A DNA stretch of 64,000 bases, taken from positions 2,889,557 to 2,953,556 of the forward strand of contig VUYV01000080.1 of NCBI GenBank assembly GCA_008711295.1. Direction: 5' to 3'. The notes beneath the pieces are model-generated. The model was not told the DNA's origin. It saw only the letters and a list, made by a program, of their open reading frames with translations, and searched no databases. Source of the stretch: Anarhynchus alexandrinus (Eukaryota; Chordata; Aves; Charadriiformes; Charadriidae). Both the position numbers and the translations under genes were made by a program. This document shows positions 1 through 12,827 of the stretch, piece by piece (position 1 is the stretch's first letter; each line of letters begins with the position of its first letter).

Positions 1-42
1 ATTCTATTTTAAAGATTTCACTTTTTCCCTTGTTTATCCTAC

Positions 43-69
43 TTTTTTTTTTTGGGGGGGGGGGGGGGN
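43..69. repeat. poly-T/poly-G homopolymer tract with one N
   Basis: Eleven T residues (43-53) are followed by fifteen G residues (54-68) and one undetermined base at 69. The tract length is likely unreliable because of slippage, and the N marks where the assembler lost confidence. Confidence 0.9.
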
Positions 70-204
70 ATTTCAGAGATGGCTATAAATACCTAGAGTA
101 GGAAGAAGGTGAGTTGTTAGCGGTGTAACTTGTTTGTGTCACTTTGTTAGAACATTAGCAGTGTCTTAATATAGCTTTCTTTTTTGGCTTCTAATGATAC
201 ATTC

Positions 205-530
205 CTTTCGCCGGGGAGGGGATGGGGAAAACGCGCTACTGCTGTTTTTCTGGCACGAACTGCCGTTCCCCTCCGCGGCTGCCGGAGCCCCCACCCCGGG
301 TGGTGACGGTCCCTCTACCGGGGCTCGCCGCCCAGCCCGGCTCCGGCTGCTGCCGTGTTCGGTAGGGATGCGCCATTGCATGCGAACGGCGGTGTAGGGT
401 GACCCTGCTGTATAGTATACCCCAGGCCCATATAATATTTTGAAGCGGGGTTTATTTCTTGCACGGAAAGCGTCTAGCCCAGGCAGCAGGCCAGCTGGGA
501 CCGCAGCGGGCCTGCCAGCGCCCGTGCTCT
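205..530. promoter_or_regulatory. small orphan CpG-rich patch
   Basis: Roughly twenty CpG dinucleotides fall within the first 200 bases, and a thinner CpG-bearing tail reaches about 530, inside otherwise CpG-poor AT-rich DNA. No TATA box, splice-bounded exon or recognisable coding sequence is evident; the ORFs of about 70 codons on each strand look like chance openings in GC-rich DNA. It could be the promoter of an unannotated transcript, an intragenic CpG island of a gene lying mostly outside the window, or a distal regulatory element. The CpG density is seen directly; any promoter role is inference. Confidence 0.5.
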
Positions 531-2880
531 AAATAATCTGTTGTGTTGTATACTATCAAGCCACGCCTACAGAATTAATTGCATATCAACAACATTTGAA
601 CATTTTAACTTCAAAATTTCAAGTAGCTTTGCTTTTTTTTTTCCCAATGGTTGGTATTTGTTTTGCTTTTTATGAGTGCTGTTGTCTAAAATACAAGCAT
701 CATTCACAGTAGAGATGTTACAGAAAATAATATTATTTGAAGAATAAATGTAATAGATTCTTTAGGTGATTTTGATACCTTAACTGCAGTTCTGTGCTGA
801 GGTCGTACATTTTTTTGTCATCAGTGGCTATGCAGATGATTCAAATGTACAAGAATATAATTTGTAAACAGTATATTTGTACTTTTGCAGTCTTCCCTTT
901 GAAAAGTGGGTTCTGGTCACTGCGGAGGGCAGTGCTGTTAACATCAGAGTTTTCACTAAAAGCTGAACTTCTTTTCGGAGGACATGGCTTTACTTGCTGA
1001 CTCCCAAAAGACGTTTCTGATCTCTGCTAGCAGAAGCTACTGTTTCCTCCCCAAACTCAAGATCGGCATGTCAAATATAGAAACAACAAACATGCGCGGT
1101 TTTACATCTCACGTAAAGATGATACCTTCAGAAAGCACAGCCGTTTCCATTATGGTGCCAGGGCAGGATACAATATTAGCTGACAGGCATGGGAATCTTA
1201 TATTTTACAAGGTATGTCCTAGCGGCAGAACTAGCCTAATTCGCAGCCTGTGAATCAGCAGGTTACAGCCTGCTGCGGCCACCCTGGAGCTCCTGGTCCT
1301 CAGTGGTGCTGAGCTCTGTGTCCTCCACCTCTGCGTGTAGAGGACCTCCCGGAGCATGGGGTTGTTCAGGGACCGGTGGCCCATGAGACAAGCTGCCTGT
1401 CCTGACAATAATCTGTAATGGAACATTTTCACATCAGAGAATGCAGGTTTGTTTTTTTTTTTTTCTGAAAATGGCATGTTTAATGGAGATAGGTTGTTTG
1501 GAGAAGCAAGAAAAGTCAAGAAACTTAGCTGATTCCCAGAGGGCTCCTTGTCAGCCTGGTATTCCAGCTTCCACCTTTTTGGTGACCTGTGTGTCAGGGT
1601 GATCTCACAACTGGACAGTTTCAGATCCTCCCTGTCTTACTGATAAGCCTCTTAAGGCTGAAGGACACAAGTTTCTGGTTGCCTTGCTCCTATTAGAAGC
1701 CCAAGAAGCCTGTTGGGAACTCAAAAACTGTGAGGCTTTGAAGTTACTGCGCAAGCCAGGGCTTATCATCTCCTAGTTCAGAGTAAGTGCCCTATTATAA
1801 TTCCCTCCACCACTGATTATGAGGCCTGTTTTAACTATGAATGGCTGTGATTAATTTAATTATTGTAACTGTAGTTTTACAATGTCAGAGAAGCAAACCG
1901 TGCCTTTGTAGTAGTGTTTTAGGTTGTCTCTGGCTGCAGACTGTGAATGTGCTAGATATATTGGAGAATTTTATGGCATATACTGGCGAAGGGAAGCCTG
2001 AATCGAGGCTTTGTTATCCAGCCTTTCGCGTCTGTGAATTCCAAATCTATCTGAAAGGAGAGAAAGCAACACAAACCCTTTCTTAAATCTAAGTGGTATT
2101 CTCCAGCTGGAATGCTGTTACACGTCATCAGATACAAATATTGTTTTTAGTGAACTCCTCAGATTGATGGCTTTTTTGAAATGTTCCACTGCACTTGGCA
2201 AAATGATAAAAAAACCCCATGTAATTGAAAACTTCTTTGGAATAAATAAAACATAGCTGCTATTAGCATTTAGCTTTGTATATGGTAAAAACTATTTGTG
2301 TTCAGGTTTGGTGGTGATGCAACTTTGAGTCATTCTTAAATCAGAGACATGGGTCTGAATCACAGCTAAACAAGTCACTTTTTTTTTTTTTTTCTTCTGG
2401 GATCTTCAGCCTGGCTTTGTTCAATGAAACTGAATATGCCACATTAGAGCACAAGCAGATGATTACCAACAATGTTTATTGATGCTACCACTAAGAGAAA
2501 ATGGCAGACTGATATAAAATAAAGAGACTTAGCAGATGGGATATTGGCATTTGAATTGGTTAAAATAGATTACTGATTTTACCCCAAACCTGCCCTTTTA
2601 TGAACACTACAGTATTGTTGCTTGTTGAATAGTTGTAAATCATATTAATCCTTATAAAATTATTTCCTGTTGCAGACCCAGACTATTTATTATTACATAT
2701 GCAAAGAATATTTGATTATCAGGGAAATCTAAAGCAGTGGTTCCTTGTTAGAGCTCCTGTCAGCACTGACTTTAGACATAAGGTGTTAGCATAGAAAGTT
2801 AGATGAAAAGAAACATTTACTGTTTCTAGGCATTCCCCTCAATATAAAACCAGCAAAAACAGATCTGCAAACATAATTAG
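531..2880. other. AT-rich non-coding stretch
   Basis: No gene, exon or transposon could be recognised. It contains short homopolymer runs, such as poly-T near 1449-1463 and 2380-2394. Its ORFs stay below about 105 codons and carry no recognisable domain. Confidence 0.6.
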
Positions 2881-3200
2881 ACACATGGCTCTGATTGAAA
2901 TCAATGGGAGTTAGAAGCAATATCAAATAGCCTGCCTTTCACGAAACTCCTGTGACCGAGCAGTGCCGAGAACTACATGGGCCTGAAGAGGGGTTCAGAA
3001 AGGCCAACTAAGGGGTAGAGCCGTGACCGGCCTCGAGTCCGCTCAAAACAAGGTGCAGATGTAGAATAGGCCTGGGACAGGTGTAAGAGCGTTGTGGAGT
3101 TTAGGCTATCTGAATCCGGCTCTGGGTGCCTCAATAAGGCTGTAAGGTCTTGGTCATGGTAACTCTCACAGGCTCCAGGCTGGCACGAGGAGGCATGCGA
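2881..3200. repeat. possible relic of an ancient sauropsid repeat
   Basis: Around 2895-2915 there is a short motif of the 'gaaatcaatgggagttag' type, which I associate with very old, highly decayed repeats in bird and turtle genomes. It is followed by about 250 bases that are richer in GC and CpG than the surroundings. The match is short and recalled from memory, so the call is tentative. Confidence 0.25.
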
Positions 3201-5813
3201 TGATTAATTAGTTCTTTGGTTTTAACATCTAGAATTTTGTACTCTTGAGTATGCTGCAAGCTCTGCAGGGGCTGTCTTCATTATTGGGAACCCTTTATCG
3301 TGGGTCAAGGCGTGTTCTTTACATGTAGGTCATGAGAACAGTCCTGACTCACCAATATTTGCTCTGGTGGCTTTTTGCACTGGATACAGTTCTTGATGTA
3401 TTTGAATTAACAGTGACCCTTAGTATCCAGGATGATTCATCACAATTGCCAATGCATATTTATAGCAGCAAAAATTCATTCAGTGCTAGTCAAGGAAATC
3501 ATGTGTGAATTTAAGTCCAGTTGGCAAGGTAGTACAGTATCTGAAATGTTGGCTGTGCAGCAGCTGTCATTCTATGCCAATCTATTCTATCATACAGTAA
3601 GCAGGTGGCTCACACATATTGTTTTTACTACATATCATTTTAATTTTGCAATGTCTCACTGAAATAGGAAATGTGTGCTACTGATTTCAATAAGATTTTC
3701 TTTATTGAAGCCAGGAGAGCATGTTAATAGCATGCAGCAATTTACAGTGTAGTTGGAGTAATACAGCAGCTGGTGAACCTGTTTATTCCCTATGGCTGTA
3801 GTTGTGTATCAGTCTTAAGTGTAGCTAATTAACTTCTATTCATTAGGGATTTTACATAAATTCAAGCAGAAAAGAGAATACAAGCCCCAAACAGTTTGTG
3901 TTCCATCAGCACCCTTTTGTGATGCCATACTGCGGCAACCCGTCTCCTCCGGTAGACGTGCGTTGTCCTCAGGCCAGCCGAGGGGGACTCTGCGCTCTTC
4001 TGTTGTTTCTGAGATGATTGGTAATTTTTTGAGGGCTTATCTGCTGAAGGAAGTGTCTTTATTGCAATGTTGTATGCTAGTTGTTTTGTGTGATAATGAT
4101 ACCTTGTAAATAACAGTTTTCACAGTACAGCCCTTTGGTGTTTCTCCGCTCATCAGAATTCGTGTTTGCGTGGGTCAGGTGGGGCTGGCAGGACAGGCAG
4201 TGACAGTGTCCAACTATGGACAGGCTTAGCATCCTCATGCAAAATGTGGTCTCTGTTTCTGGTATTTGATGATCTTCTTGGCTTTCTTGAATTCCCAGTA
4301 TATTTCTTTGCTTCATCTTATTCTGGTTGGGCAAATAATATTTTCTTTCAGAATAAGCAATATCTCGTACTCAATTTTTGTTTCCATTTACATTTTTTAG
4401 TTTTCTCATGTTTATTGGCCTGGGAGGATATCTTGCTTGGTCTGATTGTGACTTCTATTCATATTATGGAAAGTTCTTCTAAGATATTTCTCTTCATGGG
4501 AATTACTGTCGATAGAACAGATAATGTATTATGTTTTTTCTTTTTTTTTTTCCTTTGCGAGTTGTTTGCCTTTCACTTAGAAAGGACATTGATAGCAGAA
4601 CCCTTATTTTGGCAAGGCATTTCAAAAGTGTGTTCTTTGAGGAGGTTTTGAGGTTAAAACAAAACAAAAAAACCCCACCCCAAAAATAACAAAAATAATT
4701 AATGGGAATCAGGAAGGAGAAAGAGGGAGAGTGAAGGAATATAGTATATGGGATTGCTTCTCTTCCCTTAGGCTGTAATGTCTCTGAATTCAAGATCTGC
4801 ATTTCAGTGAAGATGAGTTTTTCCCCAGGTGAGCCAAAAGACAGGGATAACTTACCTGACTTTTCCTAATAGCTTGTGCCTGTTCCCTTGTCCCGTTCTC
4901 TTGGTGTTCACTTTGTCCTTCTCTCACTTGCATGTATTTCCTGGACATCTCTTCTTGCTCCCTTTGACTTTGTCTTCTCTCCTATGCCTTGCAAACTTCT
5001 TTCACTGTCCCTTCCTTTCTGCTATTGATTTCTTTACTTCTTATGGCCGTGACAGTTTACCAGTTCATGTATCATTTTAGGCTGAACGTCCAGTTCCTCC
5101 GAAAAACCCACTGCGACTTGTATGCTTTTCCAAAACAGAATAATTGAGGCTGAAGATGACATCAAGTGAAGAATCAACATTATCCTCTCTTCTAAAATTC
5201 AACTCTTTTCTACGAGTTAAAAGAGTATCGTTCCACTGTGCATCACGCTCCTTGGGTGCTCTGGTACAGCAGCTCCCTGCAGTTGTGTCATTTGAACACT
5301 GAGTGGCACTAAAGCCCATGTCACTGACAACACAAGGTATTCCAAAATCGGGTCTTTAACTCAGGAGGAAGCAAACTACTAGATAATATATGAGAGGGTT
5401 TTTGTATGGCTGGGAAGAGAGGTTTTATAGATGCAAACCTGTAACAGGCATTGCATATCTTGAACATGTTGCCTCTCCAGCTATTTTTGAGGAGGAATTT
5501 ATCTGAAGTTTTTGCAAGGGATCATTCTGAAACCATTGAAGAATTAGTCTGACCATGATGTTGCCTTGTTTTTTTTTTTAAAATTACTTGACTTTAATTC
5601 TTAGCCAAGCAGGTTCAATACATTAAAAGCAAGCCATTCTTCTGGAAGTCCTACATCAACATGAACTTAAATTTTTTTTTTTTCAGTTTGTTTAGCTCGG
5701 AGAAGCTGTAGAGAAATGTCCAATTCCATAAGTGCTATTGAACAACCTTGATGTCATTTCTAAAAATTATTTGTGGGCAATAATTCATGTTTTATAACAC
5801 CCCGTTGTTCTGC
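3201..5813. other. non-coding stretch, nothing recognised
   Basis: AT-rich sequence with one small CpG-bearing patch near 3930-3995. The 161-codon plus-strand ORF at 4166-4651 is Phe/Leu-rich, runs through poly-T tracts and has no recognisable domain, so I treat it as chance. Confidence 0.55.
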
Positions 5814-5835
5814 TGAAATTTTGTACAAAATTTCA
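5814..5835. repeat. 22-bp perfect palindrome
   Basis: The arm TGAAATTTTGT (5814-5824) is followed immediately by its exact reverse complement (5825-5835), with GTAC at the centre and no spacer. It could form a cruciform or bind a dimeric factor, or it may simply be a chance AT-rich palindrome. No transposon ends or target duplications were noticed around it. Confidence 0.9.
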
Positions 5836-8800
5836 AAGTTAGCTGAGACCCATCTCCTGTTTATTCAAAAGGGTACAGTTTGATCAAAGGATTTTACTCT
5901 TTGTCTGAAAAAATGGCTCAGTCATATCTGCTTTTATTGTAGCAATGCTGTTTTTGCAACTAGTTCATGACGTGAATGTTACGTTCAGTTTTCTTAAGAG
6001 CTCAAGATCATCTGTGCTTTACTTGAACAAAACACCTGGGACTTGACCTTAGACAGCTGCACTTTGTGTTTAACAATTTTTACTGGAGCTCAAGTCTGGG
6101 CCAGATTTGGCACATTGCCCATGTTCATTGTGCTGAGGACAAGACCGTACTCCCAGCTCTGACCTGAAATGCTGGAGGTGTAGCCGTAGTATGTGCTTAA
6201 AAGTGAAACTGTGGAAAACAACCAATTTCGGGCATCGCATGGTGGTCCTGTTTCAAAGTGTGACTTCGATGCAGCGGCAAATGAAACTAACTATAAAAAT
6301 CACTTCCATTCCTTTCCTTACTTATTTTCCATCTTCTCCAGTGCGGCCATTGGAACTTATTTAATCTTGGTGCACTAAATCAATTTCTTAGTTTCCCATA
6401 GATTCTGCTCTGGATTTTAATCGTTTCTGGAGGGTGACAGAACACATGGTAATAGCAGCATCTTACTAGTTTTGGTACTTGATCAAATTTACCTCAATCA
6501 TTGAATTATATATACAAGTGGTGTGTCCTATTTATTTAGTATGAGTGCACTAATCAGATTGTGCGTTACTAATGAGTAGTACCTTACTTCTCTTCACAGC
6601 TGGCAGATGGTTGTTGGGTACAGAAAGATTTTAAGCGGGTGGGGGGGAGTTTAGTGTCATGCGTTACTTTTTGTCACCTTTCACCTGCGCGCCGTGACAC
6701 CGCCTCGCTGCTTCACACCACTTTGAGGCTGGTAAGAACTTTTTCCAGTTAAGTGAAACTGAGCCAGCTGGACGTGGTCTGGCATCACCAGGAAAAGTTA
6801 ATGGTTTCCATAATGATCTACCTACACTTAGAGGGGGAAAAACCTTAACTTCATGTCCGAGCACAGCTTAAGGTGGAATTGTAATTATAAAAGGCGATGG
6901 TGACCTGAGCTGAGTTTTATCAGAGAAGGGTAAATCAGCTTTAATCTACCACAGGGTCTTTCAACTCTGTGGCTTGCATTAACTTTCTTACTGGCTCTGT
7001 ATTTGAGATATGGGAAGGTGAGACTTCTGAATTTTGGTAAGACTTCTGCTCATTTCCCGTATCTGAACCTTGCTCAGCAGTATGGAAGAGGCCTTCTGCA
7101 AGTTGACCCCCTCTTTTGCAGTGTCTGGCCACTAGCTAGCAAGTACCGTAAGCACAAACAGCGACCAATATGTTTTCTGTTGAAAACATCCCATAATAGT
7201 GCCATGGAAGAAGAACAGTTAATAACTTGACGCCTTGCATTTGTATGTTTTTGTTGCATTTTGCTGGGATGAAAGAGAGAACTGTATAAATAAATAATCT
7301 TGGCTGTATGGTCCCTGTTAAACAGGGGGTCTGGATCTCAGAGGGATGCCAGGCAAGGTTCATAGTTTAATATTACTCTCCAGACAGCTATGTATGATGG
7401 AAAAAACTCATTCCTATGTTCTTATTGCCTGACAGTTATCAAGTTCCTATTCCAAATTGGGAATATTTTTTGATATTTGCTTTTTCTGCAGTGGCAAATG
7501 AGAGTCACTGCAAGGACCCTTACATCAAGTGTTCTGATGAACTCGTCAGGCCTCCATCTGTGGTTACACCACTGACGTATTCTTGTAGCTCTGCGTGTCA
7601 TGCTTCAGATAATTCACCAATATGTGGAGTTTCAAACAAATGTGGAGTTGCCTTTTCACGTGACTCTAAGGCTTGTGGCTTCGCGCGGTTACCAGAAGCT
7701 GGGCAAAATAGGTTTTGCGAATTTGGACAAGCTGTACTTGTGGTGTAATCACGATTGCTTTAAATGACCAAGGATTATAGCAGTATCCTTTGTGTGTCAG
7801 AGGTTCTTCATTTGGATACTGAATTCTTTCTTTCCTGACAGCAAATTCTGCAAATTCATTAGTAGTTGGAGAATCTTCTTTAACTTCCTTCTATTTAATA
7901 TCCCCCAAACAGGTATTTACTGTTCCACAGTATGAATGTTTTTTTCGTACATAAGCCAGCCTGATGATACTTTGTCATTCCTGAATAGTTCTGCCTGGAA
8001 AATGGGTAATTTATTACAGACATTTCATGAGGAAGAGAAAAATGTCTTCCATTAAATTGATTTTTACTACCTCTAGGCATTAAATCATATTCTTTTCTGA
8101 TTGATGGTAGCCTCGTGATTTGGACAAACAGCAGCAATCAGATAAGGTGAAAATGTACTCCTCTCATCTGAGGGTTTGTTCATGAGCTAAAAAGAAATGG
8201 CAGAACTTGTGACAATAGTGCTCACAAGCATATCTTGGGCTAGATTTCCCTTTGAGATACAGGCTTTTCCCATTGTCATTATTGGAAAATAGGTTTAATT
8301 TTTTAAATCAAAATTTAGTATTAAATACAATATTAATAATTACATGTAATCATATCCTTACAATTTTTCTCATCATGGGAAAATGGCAAAGTTTCCATGC
8401 TGAATTTGTTACACCCACTTTCAGTAATTTTTGAAGTTTTTGAAGCTGACCTACAGAATCATATGGAAACGCATTGGTGTGATCTTCGTTTTGTTTGCTC
8501 CTTTTGAATGATCTCAAAACATAAAACATCCTGAAAGATCTTACAGGGAGGTGCTCCTCGGTTATGCTCAGCATATCTTACATCTGTTAGGCTGTCATAG
8601 TTGTTATTAGGCAAATGGAAGTTAAGACTTCCAGTACTACCAGTTCCTCCAGAGGAAGGCAGCTATTAAATAAACTTGCAGCGTACTTGGTGCTACCACA
8701 GTTCCGCTGTTCGTTATCATAGCTTACTAATTTAGGCATGGCTCAGATATGAATGTGTGTGCTGCAACGATAGAAATATAGTTATATGCTCTGAAATAAC

Positions 8801-10689
8801 ACCAAGAAATATAATAAAATACAAATTATCTCCAATGCTAGGAGCGTTGATGTGCAAAAAAGAGCTCTTTCCCCTAAACAGGTTAACCTCCTACCAACCC
8901 TGAATACAATTTAAGTGACTTAACATATTCCAGTTGTGTAACTGTAGCTTGGCCTGAGGATGTGAGAGAAATTGAAGTCTGTATGGAGAGGAAACACCTC
9001 TCTTAGTGTGGTGGGAAAAAACGGGTACACTTCTGAACTTGTAATCTTTTTGCTAGATCTAGCAAGAGGCAAAAAAATCCAAGCAAAATGTAGATTTTAC
9101 AGAATAGGTCCAGGTATGATGATAGACATTTGAGACGTGAATTTCTTGTAGCTGAGACATGTAGCATTATCCTGATCACCATTGGTTCTTGGGGTAGGGC
9201 AGAACGATTTGTTCTCATGAGAAGGCTCTGGCCTGGACACTTGCCAGTCTCTCTGTTTTGAGTGCTTCATGGAGTACCTGGGACAAGCCCTGCACTCTTG
9301 GTGTCCCACTTGTCTCGGCTGCAGCACACTACAGCTTCCCCATGTCATAGTTTCCTCTTCGTGGGAACCAGGGCACTGGGGGAGAAACTGTACAGTGGTC
9401 TTCTTTTGATACACACATGTCGGAGTGGGAATCACGGGAGATGAGAAGCAGTGTTTGGTCCTTCAGGCAGTTTAGACATTAGTGTCCCACAGTCTAAGTT
9501 GTTTGAGGTGTTGAGCACAGTTTATGGCATAATTTTGATTGAAAGGGGTCCAGTACTGTTTTCAAGGCACGGAACCTGATGCCAACGTTGAAGTATGCAG
9601 CAATGCCCCAGGGTAAATTTCCAGCAGTGCAGTTCAGTCAGTGTGAGATTTATGCTTGATGGAAGCTTCAGGTGATCCTGATAACCTCACGCTTCCACTC
9701 TAACGTGTTTTCATTTGTGCAGTGAGAGTATTAGAGGAATTCTGGAAGCTTTGGCAGCTTCTGGTCCTGCCAGCAGATGGTAACATATTTTACCTGTGTC
9801 AACATGTTGGCTGTGTTTTTTAGGAACAGCCAATGATTCCTCCAACTAGAGCACTAGTACAGGCATTGCTGGGCGTAATGCAGTGGCGAGGGAGTGGATT
9901 TACATCTGTGTCCTTACACTTACAAATCTACCAATAGTGTATTTGCAGAAATGGCAAAGAGATTACATGTACTAAATGGCTTGTGTGCCTTTTTTTTAAT
10001 CTCTTAATGGGCTTAAAGACCCTATAAATAGATGAGATACAGAAACCCCACACTCAATGTCTTAGAGATCCACAGACATGCAGATAAGATTTTTCGAGAA
10101 CTCTTATCAGAGTTCTCTACTGCTCTGGTAAGAGTTTTTACAAATCATCTTATCTATGCATTTAATGTTACAAAAATAATTCCTGTAATACTGGCATATA
10201 AGTACTTTTCTCTTGATATCTGGAATTTTAATCTTATGTTTTTTCATCTCGAGGAGGAAAGTACAATTGTATTTGAGCTTAATTTTCCTTCTTTTCCCAA
10301 GCAAAAGTTTTGGGCTCAGTTCTATGGTTGGTGTGTTTAACTTTGGTCAAAATTGGATAAAAAGTGGAGTTCAGACTTTATGTTGATATTTACTCTAAAT
10401 GATCTCTCTTTTTCATGTGTAATGCAAGACACCTTGGGGGGTTACTATGACAGTGTTAGATGTGTCAAATGTGCCTATTGGTATTCTTTTGAAGTAGTCG
10501 AAGAGGAACAGGAACTCCTAGATCACGATTCACCTCGAATGTTTACCTTAGGGTGAGATAAATTATAGCTGAGAAATGCCTTTTTTCTCTCTATAAACTA
10601 TAAAATGAGTCTAGATTGCTCATAGAAATTTAGGATGTCAATGCTGTAAGTATATAATTTGAACAGACTTCAGTTTGTTGACCTTCCTC
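5836..10689. other. non-coding stretch upstream of a CR1 relic
   Basis: Unique AT-rich sequence. A good acceptor-like pyrimidine tract ends in CAG at about 7491 and leads into a Cys-rich open frame to 7748 (see findings), but no matching donor or homology was recognised. A small perfect hairpin (9-bp arms GAGAACTCT at 10096-10104 and its complement at 10109-10117, loop TATC) lies near the right end. No other feature could be supported. Confidence 0.5.
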
Positions 10690-11330
10690 TGTGTACTGGG
10701 GACCCCAAAGCAGAGCCATGTGATTTCAGATGTGGCTTTGTGAGTGCTGAGCAGAGGGGGATAATCACATCCCTGTACCTGCTGGCTGTCACCTTGCTAA
10801 TTCAGCCCACAGAGTTGACCCATCCCAGATGCAGGACTCTGGACTTCTTGCTAAACCTCATGAAGTTTCTGTCAGCCCACTCCCATTTTTTGAGGTCTCC
10901 TTCAATGGCTGCACCAGCGTATCAATATCTTGCCCCAGCTGGGTGTCTCTCCATGGGCTTTAGGAGGGCTCATTCTGTCCCATCATCTGGGTCATCGATG
11001 TTAAACGCTTGAGGCATTAGACGGGATCAGCCCCAAAATTGACTGACTGCAGATGGGCACCACTTGCAGCTGGCTGCAGTTAGATTTTGAATGACCGACC
11101 ACGAGCCTCCAGGCCAAAAGGCCCATCAAGCTTCCCACTGACTTTGTGGTTCACCCATCCAGTTCATACCTCCCCAGTTTCTCTGCAAGGATGCTATGAG
11201 GGACTGCATCGGAAGCCTTGCTAATGTCAAGATAGATGACAGTGCTTGGCCTCCCCTTACCCACAAATACAGCCATTTCCTTACGGAAGGCAATCGGGTT
11301 GGTTAGGCCCAACATGCTTGGCTTAGTTCT
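10690..11330 (-). mobile_element. decayed CR1 LINE fragment, antisense
   Basis: Read on the minus strand, this is a degraded part of a chicken-repeat-1 (CR1) non-LTR retrotransposon from the reverse-transcriptase ORF. The stretch around 11150-11310 is the part upstream of the catalytic box, in the order 'serine-rich ...HSILAEKLGRYELDGW'. The stretch around 10740-10900 corresponds to the region downstream of the catalytic box. The middle is shortened and scrambled by indels, several stop codons interrupt every frame, and both ends are missing, so it is a non-functional relic. Its divergence is clearly higher than that of the 53-kb copy, suggesting an older insertion. Boundaries are approximate, within about 40 bases. 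Confidence 0.85.
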
Positions 11331-12827
11331 GAGCTTTAGGACAAATGCTTTGAAGTATTGTTGCAGCTTACAGAATATATGTCACTAACAGTTGTGTGCT
11401 GGGATCCCAAATATATTTTTAGACTATTGTCAGTATTATCAAACGTAATGAAACGGGGCTCTACCCCATGCTGTGTAGTCTTCCTAAGGGAAACCTAATG
11501 CGGTGAAATTCTTACAAAACCAAGGAATTGTTATTGTTGACTTCAGTGAGACCAGTAATTCAGTAAAGATCTCACTTTCTCTGTCCTAATTACCTCCCTG
11601 TTGGGAAACATGGATGAATTTGTTCTATTTGCAGAATGTAAAAGCTCAAGTGAAAAGTGTTTCTCTTTAAAGAGAATAGTTACTACTCTGTTGTGTACTG
11701 TGTATGGCAAGAAAGGTGCTCAGGCTGGAAGGAATGTGTGATTAGAAAATGCAGTAAGAGTTGTGTTCGTTCATTTTTATTTGGTATCTGAGAGTATTCT
11801 GCCAGAGGAGGAGAAAATAATTGTATCTGCTAAAAGAGCTTTATGATACTAGGTCCAGGTTCCCACCCAAGGTGATGGGGAGAGAGAGAGAGGTAGATTG
11901 CCAACTCCATAAATTACCTGTAGCACTGGTGTGAGGAACTTCGGTGTTACGTACAATCTAGAGTGGGATTTTTATTGGAATATTTGTAACTTCAGTAGCT
12001 TTGTTTTCAAAATTTTAATTAAGAAATTACTTTCTGTGGGATTTTTTCCCTTTCTCCCCCCACTTTAGATTTGACCTGTGTTGAATGAACTTTGTATCCT
12101 GAAAACTTGAGGGGGAGGTGGGAGCTTTCTCTGCCCAGAGTAATTGATTTAGCCAAAGTGGTGTTGCAAACAAACCCCAGGGTTGCCTGCAAATCAAGAT
12201 AAGGTTGAGAATCACAGCAGTTGGGATAATGCTTCTTACCCAAGCTGTAATGAGAAAAATGGATTTTTATTTCATCCAACAATATTTCCCCCCCTTTGGT
12301 AGGGACTGTTCAGTGTCTGACAAGGGGAGTATATCGAAAAGGTATTTAATGATTTGGGGAAATACTGAATTAGTACATGAGGTTCTAAGCTCATGAGTGG
12401 CATAATCAGAAATAAACCACTAGTTTCCTGAGTTTCAGTCTAATCTTCTATAGCTGGGTGAAAAAGTACCTTCCTTAATACATGGCCAGGCTACAAAAGC
12501 CTCATGCCAGCAGCCCTTTGATTAAACGTGAGTTTAGCTGGTTCATCAACATTGCAAGGAAATAAAAAATTATTCAGGCTTTACTTGTTTTCTGTATTGA
12601 AGCATGTATCATACTGTATTTTTTTTAATATAACAGGAAAAATGCAATTGGTATAAACTTAAAAAGATAAAAGTCTTGAGGTGAGATCTTACTGCCACAG
12701 AAGTTGATAGCAGAATTTCCATGGACTCCAGAGTCAAGACTTCATCTCTTGGTTGGTACCGTTAGGCTTGCCTGGGTTTACGTCAACTTAAGTACATCTT
12801 ACAGAAATATTTGCTTTCATTGTTTTC
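11331..12827. other. non-coding stretch, nothing firmly recognised
   Basis: A 'ttgacttcagtgagacc' motif near 11537-11553 resembles debris of the ancient repeat type suspected near 2.9 kb. Short homopolymers and a GAGAGA run (11880-11891) are present. No gene is evident. Confidence 0.5.

Noticed and set aside
4166..4651. 161-codon plus-strand ORF
   Set aside because: Phe/Leu-rich composition from T-rich DNA, passes through a poly-T run, no recognisable domain and no convincing splice sites.
9870..9900. Alu-like GCTGGGCGTAATGCAGTGGCG string
   Set aside because: An isolated short match with no dimeric structure or A-tail; Alu elements are confined to primates and the window is avian in its repeats.
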